A stretch of DNA of 64,000 bases from Synaphobranchus kaupii (GCA_029718625.1 CM056389.1:8391804-8455803); one strand, 5' to 3'; counted from the first letter of the stretch, positions 35,906 to 46,267 are shown. Notes: generated by a model not told the origin, from the letters alone. Numbers and translations: made by a program.

Positions 35906-36870
35906 ATAAATCTATCTAGTAAATGCGTGGACTCTGAGCAAGCATGAACAGGCTAGACATGAGAGCAATATAAACAAACCAACCGAGCATTCACCCAACG
36001 CGTACAACATATAACCACCCAACACGTACAACATATAACCACCCAGCACGCACCAATGCAGCAAGCAGCGTCGAATGTGTGCTTTTCAACCGAATATACA
36101 CAACACATTAATACAATGTCCACTAGCATATCATTCACGTCACATAAACAGTCAAGACCTAGACTTACATTTATTTAAAATATAATGGGGGTAGTCTATA
36201 CTACGAAGCGGGACTACTGGAGGTAGCTAGATGACTGCACTGAGTAAAACCCTGAAAGCATAAAGTGAACGTTACTCGAAAACATGTCATTCAACTCGAA
36301 CGTGTGTTGCATCCATGTAGCAAAGTAGTTTGCATCAGGGGACGAGACAGCAGGATGATCACGGCCTATCTCTCTGTTAGCAGCAGCAGATATGAGCTAG
36401 CTACTAGCTAGATTTTCAATGGGTTCCGAGATATGTATTTGACTGACTGATTGCTCGATAATGTTCGGTAGATAGCAAGAGAGAGAACTAGGCGTCTGAG
36501 GTAATCTTGTCGCAAGCAAGCAATCAAGATCGCGTAACACAGAACTCTATTAGAACTAGCTTTGAAAGGCAACTTCTCAAAAATGGCGCTTTTTCCACAG
36601 CCTCTGATTGGCCAGCGTGACATGTCACGAATTTAGCGTAGCAGTTGTTGCTTCTAGTTCTTACAGTTCTGTGGACAAAACAGCGTGTTGGAAGACTGAC
36701 TGCGACGCAACGGAAAATGTAAAATGTGTGAACGTTTACTCGCAGATTACTTTGATGAGAAGTAGACACACCCCCAGCCCCAAATATTTGTATTGCAGAT
36801 CTGCACGATCCACGTGAATGACCCATTTTGAAATAAAAACGTTGAATTTCGCCGAAAGGTGACCAGTTTT
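35906..36870. other. Non-coding right part of the hAT-like element
   Basis: AT-rich sequence with a small triple repeat (ACACGTACAACATATAACCA at 35998-36050). No convincing gene; short open frames are not conserved-looking. Confidence 0.5.
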
Positions 36871-37003
36871 CACCCCTGACTAGATTTGTAAGAGTTCCAA
36901 AACACAAATGAGTACAGTACATGTCCTGTTGTCATGGACATATGTGTAGTGTGTTTATAAGATGCAGGGGTGTTGTGTGTGAGTCCTCTCTTTACCGTTC
37001 CAG

Positions 37004-37068
37004 AGAGCCTCAACCTGGACTCCAGTCTGATCATGAACTCCAGTGACCTTCCCCTGCTCTCCCGCTGA
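37004..37068 (+). CDS. bap18: BAP18 exon D: C-terminus and stop
   Basis: The acceptor is CTTTACCGTTCCAG. AG joins the single G left by exon C to give Glu, and the exon reads SLNLDSSLIMNSSDLPLLSR, then TGA at 37066-37068. BAP18 proteins end in a similar Leu/Asp/Ser-rich tail after FDQ. The phase match with exon C and the strong pyrimidine tract support this as the terminal coding exon of the gene. Confidence 0.9.
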
Positions 37069-38112
37069 CCTCTGACCCCTGAACCACCCACCGAGCTGTG
37101 TTCCAGCTGAACATAAAGGAGCGACGTTTTTTATTGTTACATCTTGTAGTTTGCCATAATTATTATTTTTTTGACGTACCATAAATTTTGCAGTGACATT
37201 TGTTAGCGATGTTTCAGTGTTTGTATGGACAGTATTCTCCACAGAAAACTGAGTTTGTGCAGTACCTTTAAAGACCTGTTTGCCCAAAAGAACGACGGTG
37301 TTCGATGTTACAGGCTTCACCTTCACGATGTAATCGTTTTGATGGTTCCTGTTGAACCTGAATGTAACTGACACAGGAAGAATTAGCCGATACCTTGAGC
37401 TGGAACTCGTGTTTATTTTTGGGGTCTGATCAGACACTTGTGGTCCTCCTGACAGCAAAGGAGTTTTAAAGTGTTGTGCAGGACTTGTGTGTGACTGTGA
37501 TTCAGATGTATTCTGTGGTCTCCAGAGAGTAGCGCCAGCGAGTCACTACCGCAGTAACATTGCTTACCACTAGGGGCAGGCAGGCCAGCAGAGGAGCTGT
37601 CACCAGTTTGCACAGTACATCCCAAGCCCTGGTTCTGAAATACATTTTAATGGGTGACGTTTAAGTCGTGTAGATGATGAATCCCTGTCTTAGTGCCGGT
37701 TTATAACAAAATATTTAGCTGTAAAATGCTAATTTTATTTTAAATTAATTAGTTTAAATGCTATTGGTAGTTTTTGAAGAGGCTGATCTTGTTTGTAGGC
37801 TGTCTCATTGCTGCAAAATTCTCCATTGGTTCAAGAGTGCATGTGCAAGTCGGCATAATACATGAGCTGTACAGTCAGTGCTGGAAGACTGGGCAGCTGC
37901 CGCAGGACCCTGATCAACCATAGGGAGTGCTATTCTGCTAACCAGAACCCTCCCTCCCTGGGTCATATCTGTATCTGTGGTCCAGATATGACTCAATGTC
38001 CCAGGATGCATTGCTGCACTCAGAACTAACATTTCTGGCTCCTAATTTTTTCAGGAACCAATTTTTCCACCATTTTGATGAGATAGTGACAGCCTAAGGT
38101 TGAAATGTAAAT
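37069..38112 (+). other. Probable BAP18 3' UTR and flank
   Basis: No open frame with recognisable product. The first few hundred bases after the stop are presumably 3' UTR; I see no canonical AATAAA close to the stop, only ATAAAG and ATAAAT variants near 37110 and 37180. A block at 37530-37625 contains a CCACTAGGGGCAGG motif common in fish repeats. Confidence 0.45.
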
Positions 38113-38660
38113 GTACTCATGTATAGTACCTTCAGAAAAGTATTAAACCCCTGAAATGTTTTATATTTTTTCACATTACACCTTAAAATTTTAATTGCAT
38201 TCGATTGAAATATCCTTCAAAAACAGTAAATTAAACATGATACAAAAACTTTTTTACCCCAAAATTTTTCCCACAGAAATTGAAAATGTACTTTTCTCAG
38301 GGATCTCTCTTGGACTGAAACGGTTTCTCCTCAAGGATTTGCCTGTATTTAGCTCTATTCATCTTGCCTTTGTTAGCAACAAGCTTCCCAGTCCCTCCTG
38401 CTGAAAAGTACCATGTTCCATGGAAAGGATGGTTTTTCCTGGGTGATGGTTTGTGTAAAATAGCACTTTGCTATCAGAGTAAAGAGTTCTCAGGGACTGT
38501 CGTGGCCTTTCTCAGAAGTGGCTTCCGTATAGCTACTCTCCAAAGAGCCCAAATCAGTGAAGCACTGAAGAGATCTCCTCCAGCTTTTTGCCTCCTAACA
38601 TCTCAGAGCTGCACAGGCAGTTCCCTGGTCTTCATGGCAGTGTGACTGATTGGCTCTTTC
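38113..38660 (-). pseudogene. Old Tc1-like transposon relic
   Basis: It begins with a Tc1-like end (TATAGTACCTTCAGAAAAGT). On the minus strand, fragments correspond to the central part of Tc1-type transposases around 38330-38420 (complement of CTCAAGGATTTGCCTGTATT and AAGCTTCCCAGTCCCTCCTG). Heavily mutated, no open frame left. Confidence 0.65.
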
Positions 38661-38990
38661 AGTTGAAAGTCAGTGATTCTGCAATCATGCAACTGAATAT
38701 GGGTGGATTCAGAGTCAAGATAGTTGGACCCATAACTACATATGGGCCGTAACTACATGAGGACCTCCTTGTTTTTTTTTTTTTTAGTTGCACGTTTTTA
38801 TAAAGTAATAATATTGTTCTATACTGTTTCTAAAGCCTGTGCTGCGTGCATGAAACGATTTCTTGTGCTGAACGCACCCCAAGTCCAGCCTACAGCCGAT
38901 ACAGCCAATGGGAAGGCGCATAGTACTGCAGGGTCCCCCGACCCAGTTCCGTTAGTCAAAGATCCTTGTCAAATGACATTCATCGCGATA
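38661..38990. other. Unannotated intergenic DNA
   Basis: A T run at 38772-38785 and otherwise unique-looking sequence. Nothing recognised. Confidence 0.4.
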
Positions 38991-38998
38991 CACTACAG

Positions 38999-39737
38999 CA
39001 GGGGTTCTCAATCCTGGTCCTGGGGGACCCCCTGTGTATGCTGGTTTTTCGTTGCAACCGCAGTTGCAATCCCAGAATTTTAACAAGCTGTTAATTTTTC
39101 TTAATTAGGTGCTTTTCATGTTTGGAGGAATATTCGCCCACTTAAGACATATTATGTCAGAAATAGCTATGCATGCCATGTAGAACAAACTCCCCATGTT
39201 CACATTGTGCTTATTGTGCTATATTGCAACAATTACATAAGAAAAGGTTACAAAATAATGTATTTTCACTCAAATGAAAGAGTGAAGTGAATCAATAGGC
39301 TCCTAATTAGGTTGTTGAACACATGTTTAATTTTTTCTTTAAGCTTAAGACAATGCAGGTTGGCTCGTTATCATTTGCTTTGGTGTTTTGAATTCTTCAT
39401 TATCTATGAAATGGTTAATTTTAGTGGCCATGTGTCCACACTTTCACCAATTAGGAGCCTATTGATTCAAAAATCAGTCTTTAAATGGATCTGTTAAATA
39501 ATTTTCTTATCTTTTTAAATAATATAGCACAATGTGAACATGGGGTGTTTATTCTACATGGCATCCATAGCTATTTCTGATATAATGTGGCTTAAGAGGG
39601 TGAATAATTCCTCCACACATGACAAGCACCTAATTAAGAAAAATTAACAGCTTGTTAAAATTCTGGGATTGCAACTGCGGTTGCAACGAAAGCCAGCATA
39701 CACAGGGGTCCCCCAGGACCAGGATTGAGAACCCCTG
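38999..39737. mobile_element. Foldback hAT-type MITE
   Basis: The element starts CAGGGGTTCTCAATCCTGGT and ends with its complement, flanked by an exact 8-bp duplication CACTACAG (38991-38998 and 39738-39745), the hAT signature. The inverted repeats extend for most of the 739 bp, so the whole element can fold into a long hairpin. No coding capacity. Confidence 0.92.
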
Positions 39738-39745
39738 CACTACAG

Positions 39746-41088
39746 GTATGCTGGACACTCAAGAAACTCAACAATCGATAATAAAAGCGGTTTCACTTTA
39801 TAATTTCCTAAAACCTCAGTGGCATCACTGGCATATCTAGTCTAGTTAATGTAATCAATATTATTTTGACGATTCATGCGTTTACTGTTGAAACTTTCTG
39901 TGAGCTCACTTTGAAAATGTCAGCTAACTAGCTAGTATGACCCGAATGGTGGGTTGATAACAAGCGAACGATTAATGTCAGCTATTCAATGCGAGCTAGC
40001 TATCTAACGTTATATAAAAACGTTAGCTATCAAGTGGACGGTTTTACGTTTTCAACAATAAACACAAATCGTCAAAAATGTAAAATGTCCATAAGCTAGT
40101 CATCTAACTATATACAAACGTTGAGTGCAAATTTTTACGTTTTTGACATTCTAGCTAAGTAAATCACGTCATATATGAACAAGGTAACTTAGTTTATGAA
40201 TCAATTCAATGATGTCAAAGAACCAGTTATTTATCCCTTTTCCACAAACTGTCCTGGAAAAATGACAGGTTTAAATATCAATTTATCCCTTTTTCCACAA
40301 ACTTTATGAAAAATGACAGGTTTAAATAGCAATGAAACTGTTTTGTGTGGGTGAATTACTGGTATTAATTAAACCAAAGCATTGTTGATTATAAGGTCTG
40401 CAATGAAAATGCCTGAACTGGAGAGACCTAGATTTATTTGCAACACTCAATCAAAAGTACTGTTTTTGGCAACATGCTTCATTTGTGTTTGTTTTCAAGG
40501 AGCCCGTTTTAACAAAAAGATGAAGAGGAGTAGAGGAGAGAAGGGTGTGAGGAGGACAGGGAGTGGAGAGCAAGGGCTTAAGGATAGGAGTAGGTAAGGT
40601 TTGGCTCGCGAATTCAATCATCTCTATTCAAATAGAACAATATGAAAGGGATTACTCAAAGCTCAAATGTATGCTCTAGTCGATTTTGTGTTTTTGACCA
40701 TTTGTGAACTGTTAAACTCCATCTCGTTTACCATGCTTTGTGGGTGTGACTTTTTTTGCCGTGTCATCACCATTCATATCTACACATCAATGATGTTGTT
40801 TATGATTAAACTGTTTACTAGAGCACTAAATTGTTTACAAGAGCACAAAGTTCTTCATAGATCTAGCCTCTTACTTTTGCTCTCAAAGTGCACCAGATTG
40901 ATGCATTTAACTTTAAAATGTACAAAATTTTCTTCCGGGGGAGCATGCCGGACCCCCCTACAAAAAAAATCTGGACCTCTCATTTCTAAACCCTGGTTAC
41001 GGCCTGGTTGGTCCTCGTTAATGTGTTTTAGTGTGATCTCCCCAGGCCCAAATTTGGGTTATTGATACGAAGTGGTTGAGCACATCAA
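39746..41088. other. AT-rich intergenic DNA with small repeats
   Basis: A local duplication at 40233-40332 (TTTATCCCTTTTCCACAAAC ... ATGACAGGTTTAAAT, twice). At 40930-41010, CTTCCGGGGGAGCATGCCGG is a fragment resembling coding-side sequence of fish hAT elements. No intact gene. Confidence 0.45.
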
Positions 41089-41092
41089 TTAA

Positions 41093-42367
41093 AGGGATAG
41101 TTCGGAATTTTGGACATAATGTACCCATGATGTAGTTGATTGATGGAAACCATTTTCAGATAATTCCATGCTGTCTCTTCTTTTGGACATACACACGTTG
41201 CAAATGCTAGCACAACTCTAAGGTATCGAGTAGCATCCACTACCAAACGCACTTAAACACTCCACAGTGCACCCAAAGCAAATAAAATACGACGACAGTC
41301 TATTTGGGTTATTTTCAGTGATTATACCATCATTTTTCAAGTCAAACTAACGTTGAATCCTTTATTTTGTGCTCACCTAAATTCTCCGTGGAAGTACGGC
41401 GTTAGTTTAGTAAAAACAATTACAAAAACAATATTGTGTGTGTGAAAGAATCAGACTCGTAGTATTGTTAGCTAATGTTCAGGTAAGATGGTATTTCGGT
41501 GTGTATTTCAAGGTTGTTCAAATCATGCAAAAAAAAATCGGCACCACAAAGTTTTCACCGATTTCCAGTGGAAGATCAACAAAGAAAACAGCTGTGGCTT
41601 CTTGCTGCTTGCATGGATGTCACCAATTGAGACTAAAAAAGTCAAGTGTGTAGTGACCATTTCACGGAGGATGACTGTGAAAATCAAAAAACGACGGTCG
41701 GGACACCCTCTACCGAAGGAGACTGCTGTGCCATCACCTGTTTTTCTTCATGCACCGAAAACAACTGACGAGCAGGTAACTAATAAATGATTGCATGCGT
41801 GATCTATTCAATTTAGCTAGCTAGTTGCCACAATTGGGAAGTCATGGAAGTGGTCAAACTTTTCCTGTAAATTGGTAGCCAGTGTGCTTGCTTGTATATG
41901 CTGTGTTATTCTGTAGCATCTTTGTGTTTAGCTGACTCGTCTACCAAATATGTAACTTTATGGCAAAACGGATTGTGTCGGCAACTGTGGAGTACAGCAG
42001 GTAGCCTACAGGCAGACACCCTGGCTAATCTACAGCTAGCTCCGCTGCCGTACTTCCACTGAGAATTTAGGGGAGCACAAAGTAAAGGATTCAACGATAG
42101 TTTTGACTTAAAAAATGATGGTATAATCACTGAAAATAACCCCAATAGACTGTCGTCGTATTTTATTTGCTTTGGGGTGCACTGTGGAGTGTTTGAAGTG
42201 CGTTTGGTAGTGGATGCTACTCGATACCTTAGAGTTGCGCTAGCATTAGCAATGTGTGTATGTCCAAAAGAAGGGGTAGCATGGAATTATCTGAAAATGG
42301 TTTCCATCAATCAACTACATCATGGGTAAGTCGTAATTGAGACTTTATGTCCAAAATTCCGAACTAT
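41093..42367. mobile_element. Kolobok-like DNA transposon with long inverted repeats and THAP relic
   Basis: TTAA on both sides (41089-41092 and 42368-42371); the left end is AGGGATAGTTCGGAATTTTG, and the right end matches it after losing four bases (AGGG). The inverted arms are about 310 bp (41093-41404 and 42046-42367) with scattered mismatches and a short extra stretch in the right arm. The middle carries a THAP-domain fragment. TTAA targets plus a THAP domain is the combination described for the Kolobok superfamily. Confidence 0.8.
41488..41790 (+). pseudogene. THAP-type zinc finger fragment of the Kolobok-like element
   Basis: The frame starts MVFRCVFQGCSNHAKKNRHH (first two Cys of the C2CH finger). 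In a shifted frame it continues FHRFPVEDQQRKQLWLLAAC, and in a third frame VCSDHFTEDDCEN (last Cys and His). These are the ordered landmarks of a THAP domain, split by at least two frameshifts. It is followed by basic residues (KKRRSGHPLPKET). THAP domains bind DNA; here it is a dead transposon remnant. Confidence 0.8.
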
Positions 42368-42371
42368 TTAA

Positions 42372-42587
42372 GTAATTTTTAGGTTTTTAAAATATAATCT
42401 GAAGACAACTAAACATTTATTTAATTTTGACATTGTAGAGGGTTACTCGTATAGGAGTAGAGTAAAATCCTATTTATGTTTAATTTGAAATAATGGAGGG
42501 TGGAAACTTTCGGAAGGCCCTGTAGATTTGGGACACGCCAACACTGTTCCGCACATTACTGAATACTGAACAGGTAGAACAGCCATT
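42372..42587. other. Short unannotated stretch
   Basis: AT-rich, no gene recognised. Confidence 0.4.
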
Positions 42588-42945
42588 GTGATAATGTGCA
42601 TGGTGGGCAGTGTAGTTCTTATTGTGATAATGTGCATGGTGGGCAGTGTAGTTCTTGTGATAATGTGCATGGTGGGCAGTGTAGTTCTTATTGTGATAAT
42701 GTGCATGGTGGGCAGTGTAGTTCTTATTGTGATAATGTACATGGTGGGCAGTGTAGTTCTTATTGTGATAATGTGCATGATGGGCAGTGTAGTTCTTGTG
42801 ATAATGTGCATGATGGGCAGTGTAGTTCTTATTGTGATAATGTACATGGTGGGGCAGTGTAGTTCTTATTGTGATAATGTGCATGGTGGGCAGTGTAGTT
42901 CTTATTGTGATAATGTGCATGGTGGGCAGTGTAGTTCTTATTTGG
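42588..42945. repeat. 36/33-bp minisatellite, about 10 units
   Basis: The unit is GTGCATGGTGGGCAGTGTAG followed by TTCTTATTGTGATAAT, with some units lacking three bases (TTCTTGTGATAAT). Since both lengths are multiples of 3, frames on both strands stay open; they are not genes. Confidence 0.96.
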
Positions 42946-43547
42946 TGTTTCAGAATAGTGTGTGGATAGCAAACACAATTTCCCAGAATTTTTAAAGAAA
43001 TTAAAAGCCATTGGAATAAAAACAATATTTTTGGCATCATTTACTCAAAAAGTGTAATTCTGAGGGTGTGAAAGCTGGATTTATTCTGCACACAAACACT
43101 CCTGTTTATTGCACTGGTATCATCCTCATGCTGTGGAGATGGCAGCTATTGTGACGCATGCTGGCTGTGTGTGTGTGTGTGTGTGTGTTACCTCCTGAGT
43201 GATGAAGAACAAACTCGAAAGCCCCCCCCACACACACCACCTGCTGCCATGGTGATTGGAGGGGGGGGGGGGGGGGGGGGGGCTTACATTACAGCCATCG
43301 ATATAGAGACTAGATTAAAAAATACAGATCACCCTTTAACAATAAATAACACCATCTGCACCCTTCACAGGTCTGTGACACCAGGCACAGCTTTCTGACC
43401 ACGAAGGAAGGAGGGGAGAGCGGCCAATCCAATACTCCAGGGGAGAGGGGCCAATCCAATACTCCCTGTGCCTCAAACATGGATAATGTGGGATTCTTAT
43501 TTCCCACTGCCTGCCGAAACAGGAACATTAGAAATAACACAAATGGA
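42946..43547. other. Intergenic DNA with TG and poly-G tracts
   Basis: (TG)n at 43167-43188 and a run of over 20 G at about 43260-43282. A 24-bp tandem pair GGGGAGAG..GCCAATCCAATACTCC lies near 43413-43463. No gene seen. Confidence 0.6.
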
Positions 43548-44085
43548 GGATGATCATGCTCAGCATAATGGCACACTGAATCAGCAGATACAAGCAGCAC
43601 AATGGCACACTGAATCAGCAGATACAAACAGCACAATGGCACACTGAATCAGCAGATACAAGCAGCACAATGGCACACTGAATCAGCAGATACAAACAGC
43701 ACAATGGCACACTGAATCAGCAGATACAAACAGCACAATGGCACACTGAATCAGCAGATACACACAGCACAATGGCACACTGAATCAGCAGATACACAGC
43801 ACAATGGCACACTGAATCAGCAGATACAAGCAGCACAATGGCACACTGAATCAGCAGATACAAACAGCACAATGGCACACTGAATCAGCAGATACACAGC
43901 ACAATGGCACACTGAATCAGCAGATACACACAGCACAATGGCACACTGAATCAGCAGATACAAACAGCACAATGGCACACTGAATCAGCAGATACAAACA
44001 GCACAATGGCACACTGAATCAGCAGATACAAACAGCACAATGGCACACTGAATCAGCAGATACAAACAGCACAATGGCACACTGA
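43548..44085. repeat. 34-bp minisatellite, about 16 units
   Basis: The unit is GCACAATGGCACACTGAATC followed by AGCAGATACAAACA, with CAAGCA, CACACA and shortened ACA variants. The first unit at 43563 differs (CAGCATAATGG). It lies on the 3' side of the microRNA as transcribed from the minus strand. Confidence 0.96.
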
Positions 44086-44097
44086 AATGCCCTCCCT

Positions 44098-44295
44098 CCC
44101 CAAACACACACTCTCACGTACACACGCACTCACACTCTCTCACACACGCGCACACACTCTCACACACTCACACACATGCATACTCTCACACACATGCACA
44201 CACTCACACATGCACACACTCTCTCACACACATGCACACACTCACACACACGCATACACACTCGCACACACACACACACACACTCTCACACAGAA
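44098..44295. repeat. (CA)n/(CTCACA)n microsatellite
   Basis: CA-rich simple sequence with interspersed CT and GCA variants. No coding value. Confidence 0.95.
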
Positions 44296-44299
44296 AGGT

Positions 44300-44470
44300 T
44301 TTACGCTGGTTTTGGTGGTTCTGCTGGTTCTGGTGGTTCCGCTGGTTTTGTTGGTTCTGGTGGTTCCGCTGGTTTTGTTGGTTCCGCTGGTTTTGTTGGT
44401 TCCGCTGGTTTTGTTGGTTCTGGTGGTTCCGCTGGTTTTGTTGGTTCCGCTGTTGGTTCCACTGGTTTGT
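44300..44470. repeat. GGTTCTGGTGGTTCCGCT-type short minisatellite
   Basis: 15- and 18-bp units (GGTTCCGCTGGTTTTGTT, GGTTCTGGTGGTTCCGCT) in tandem, just next to the 3' flank of the microRNA hairpin. Open frames in Gly/Ser or Phe/Trp repeats are artefacts. Confidence 0.93.
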
Positions 44471-44480
44471 AGCCGCTATA

Positions 44481-44562
44481 CCCAGAACTCCCAGTAACAG
44501 CACAGAATGGTTTGGAAAGTGTCCTGATGCAAACCATGATGTGCTGCTAGGGGGCGCTCTGG
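44481..44562 (-). ncRNA. microRNA precursor, miR-15/16/195/497 family
   Basis: On the minus strand the 5' arm carries TAGCAGCACATCATGGTTTG (44549 down to about 44528), which starts exactly like miR-15 family members (seed AGCAGCA; closest to miR-15b as I recall it). A short loop (about CATCAGGACACTTTC) is followed by the 3' arm CAAACCATTCTGTGCTGTTA (about 44514 down to 44495). The arms pair over 20 positions with a two-base internal mismatch and one G-U, and the lower stem continues (CCAGAGCG.CCC against GGGAGTTCTGG), as expected of a Drosha substrate. The position is downstream of BAP18 and on the opposite strand, as mammalian MIR497 and MIR195 are placed relative to C17orf49. A second, miR-16/195-like hairpin was not found nearby. 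The family represses cell-cycle genes. Confidence 0.92.
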
Positions 44563-46267
44563 AGCCAGTAGTGTGCTGCTAGGGGGCGCTCTGGAGCCAG
44601 TAGTGTGCTGCTAGGGGGCACTCTGGAGCCAGTACTGTGCTGCTAGGGGGCGCTCTGGAGCCAGTAGTGTGCTGCTAGGGGGCGCTCTGGAGCCAGTAGT
44701 GTGCTGCTAGGGGGCGCTCTGGAGCCAGTAGTGTGCTGCTAGGGGGCACTCTGGAGCCAGTACTGTGCTGCTAGGGGGCACTCTGGAGCCAGTAGTGTGC
44801 TGCTAGGGGGCACTCTGGAGCCAGTATGCTAGGGGGCGCTCTGGAGCCAGTAGTGTGCTGCTAGGGGGCGCTCTGGAGCCAGTAGTGTGCTGCTAGGGGG
44901 CGCTCTGGAGCCAGTAGTGTGCTGCTAGGGGGCCCTCTGGAGCCAGTAGTGTGCTGCTAGGGGGGCGCTCTGGAGCCAGTAGTGTGCTGCTAGGGGGCAC
45001 TCTGGAGCCAGTAGTGTGCTGCTAGGGGGCGCTCTGGAGCCAGTAGTGTGCTGCTAGGGGGCGCTCTGGAGCCAGTAGTGTGCTGCTAGGGGGCACTCTG
45101 GAGCCAGTAGTGTGCTGCTAGGGGGCGCTCTGGAGCCAGTAGTGTGCTGCTAGGGGGCGCTCTGGAGCCAGTAGTGTGCTGCTAGGGGTCACTCTGGAGC
45201 CAGTAGTGTGCTGCTAGGGGGCGCTCTGGAGCCAGTAGTGTGCTGCTAGGGGGGCGCTCTGGAGCCAGTAGTGTGCTGCTAGGGGGCGCTCTGGAGCCAG
45301 TAGTGTGCTGCTAGGGGGCGCTCTGGAGCCAGTAGTGTGCTGCTAGGGGGCGCTCTGGAGCCAGTAGTGTGCTGCTAGGGGGCGCTCTGGAGCCAGTAGT
45401 GTGCTGCTAGGGGTCACTCTGGAGCCAGTAGTGTGCTGCTAGGGGGCGCTCTGGAGCCAGTAGTTTGCTGCTAGGGGGCGCTCTGGAGCCAGTAGTGTGC
45501 TGCTAGGGGGCGCTCTGGAGCCAGTAGTGTGCTGCTAGGGGGCGCTCTGGAGCCAGTAGTGTGCTGCTAGGGGGCACTCTGGAGCCAGTAGTGTGCTGCT
45601 AGGGGGCGCTCTGGAGCCAGTAGTGTGCTGCTAGGGGGCGCTCTGGAGCCAGTAGTGTGCTGCTAGGGGGCACTCTGGAGCCAGTAGTGTGCTGCTAGGG
45701 GGCGCTCTGGAGCCAGTAGTGTGCTGCTAGGGGGCGCTCTGGAGCCAGTAGTGTGCTGCTAGGGGGGCGCTCTGGAGCCAGTAGTGTGCTGCTAGGGGGC
45801 GCTCTGGAGCCAGTAGTGTGCTGCTAGGGGGGCGCTCTGGAGCCAGTAGTGTGCTGCTAGGGGGGCACTCTGGAGCCAGTAGTGTGCTGCTAGGGGGCGC
45901 TCTGGAGCCAGTAGTGTGCTGCTAGGGGGCGCTCTGGAGCCAGTAGTGTGCTGCTAGGGGGCGCTCTGGAGCCAGTAGTGTGCTGCTAGGGGGCGCTCTG
46001 GAGCCAGTAGTGTGCTGCTAGGGGGGCGCTCTGGAGCCAGTAGTGTGCTGCTAGGGGGGCGCTCTGGAGCCAGTAGTGTGCTGCTAGGGGGCACTCTGGA
46101 GCCAGTACTGTGCTGCTAGGGGGCGCTCTGGAGCCAGTAGTGTGCTGCTAGGGGGCGCTCTGGAGCCAGTAGTGTGCTGCTAGGGGGGCGCTCTGGAGCC
46201 AGTAGTGTGCTGCTAGGGGGCACTCTGGAGCCAGTACTGTGCTGCTAGGGGGCGCTCTGGAGCCAGT
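44541..46267. repeat. 32-bp minisatellite derived from the miRNA 5' flank and seed, about 54 units
   Basis: The + strand unit is GTGCTGCTAGGGGGCGCTCT followed by GGAGCCAGTAGT. The unit nearest the miRNA is part of the hairpin: on the minus strand each unit contains the hairpin's lower 5' stem (CCAGAGCGCCCCC) and the first ten mature bases (TAGCAGCACA). Variants: GGGGGCACT, an extra G in the G run, one unit missing GTGCTGC (about 44826), and TTTGCTGC at about 45464. On the + strand nearly every unit has TGTGCTGCTA, complementary to miR-15/16 positions 1-10. The core AGGGGGCGCT also matches the CTCF core. Confidence 0.96.

Larger units (their letters stand above)
29880..36878. mobile_element. 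hAT-like element swollen by minisatellites
   Basis: The left end CAGGGGTGGAAACTGGT and the right end, read on the minus strand as CAGGGGTGAAAACTGGT, form short terminal inverted repeats. Both sides carry ACTAG (29875-29879 and 36879-36883), a probable 5-bp target duplication. Of the 7 kb, about 5.8 kb is 66-bp and 51-bp minisatellite; 35906-36870 is AT-rich with no transposase recognised. A hAT-type assignment rests on the CAGGGG end and short target duplication. The right end lies 125 bp before BAP18 exon D. Confidence 0.65.

Noticed and set aside
44301..44582. Gly/Ser- and Pro/Glu-rich frames that resemble repeat proteins
   Set aside because: Short 15/18-bp tandem repeat adjacent to the miRNA; no splice or start evidence.
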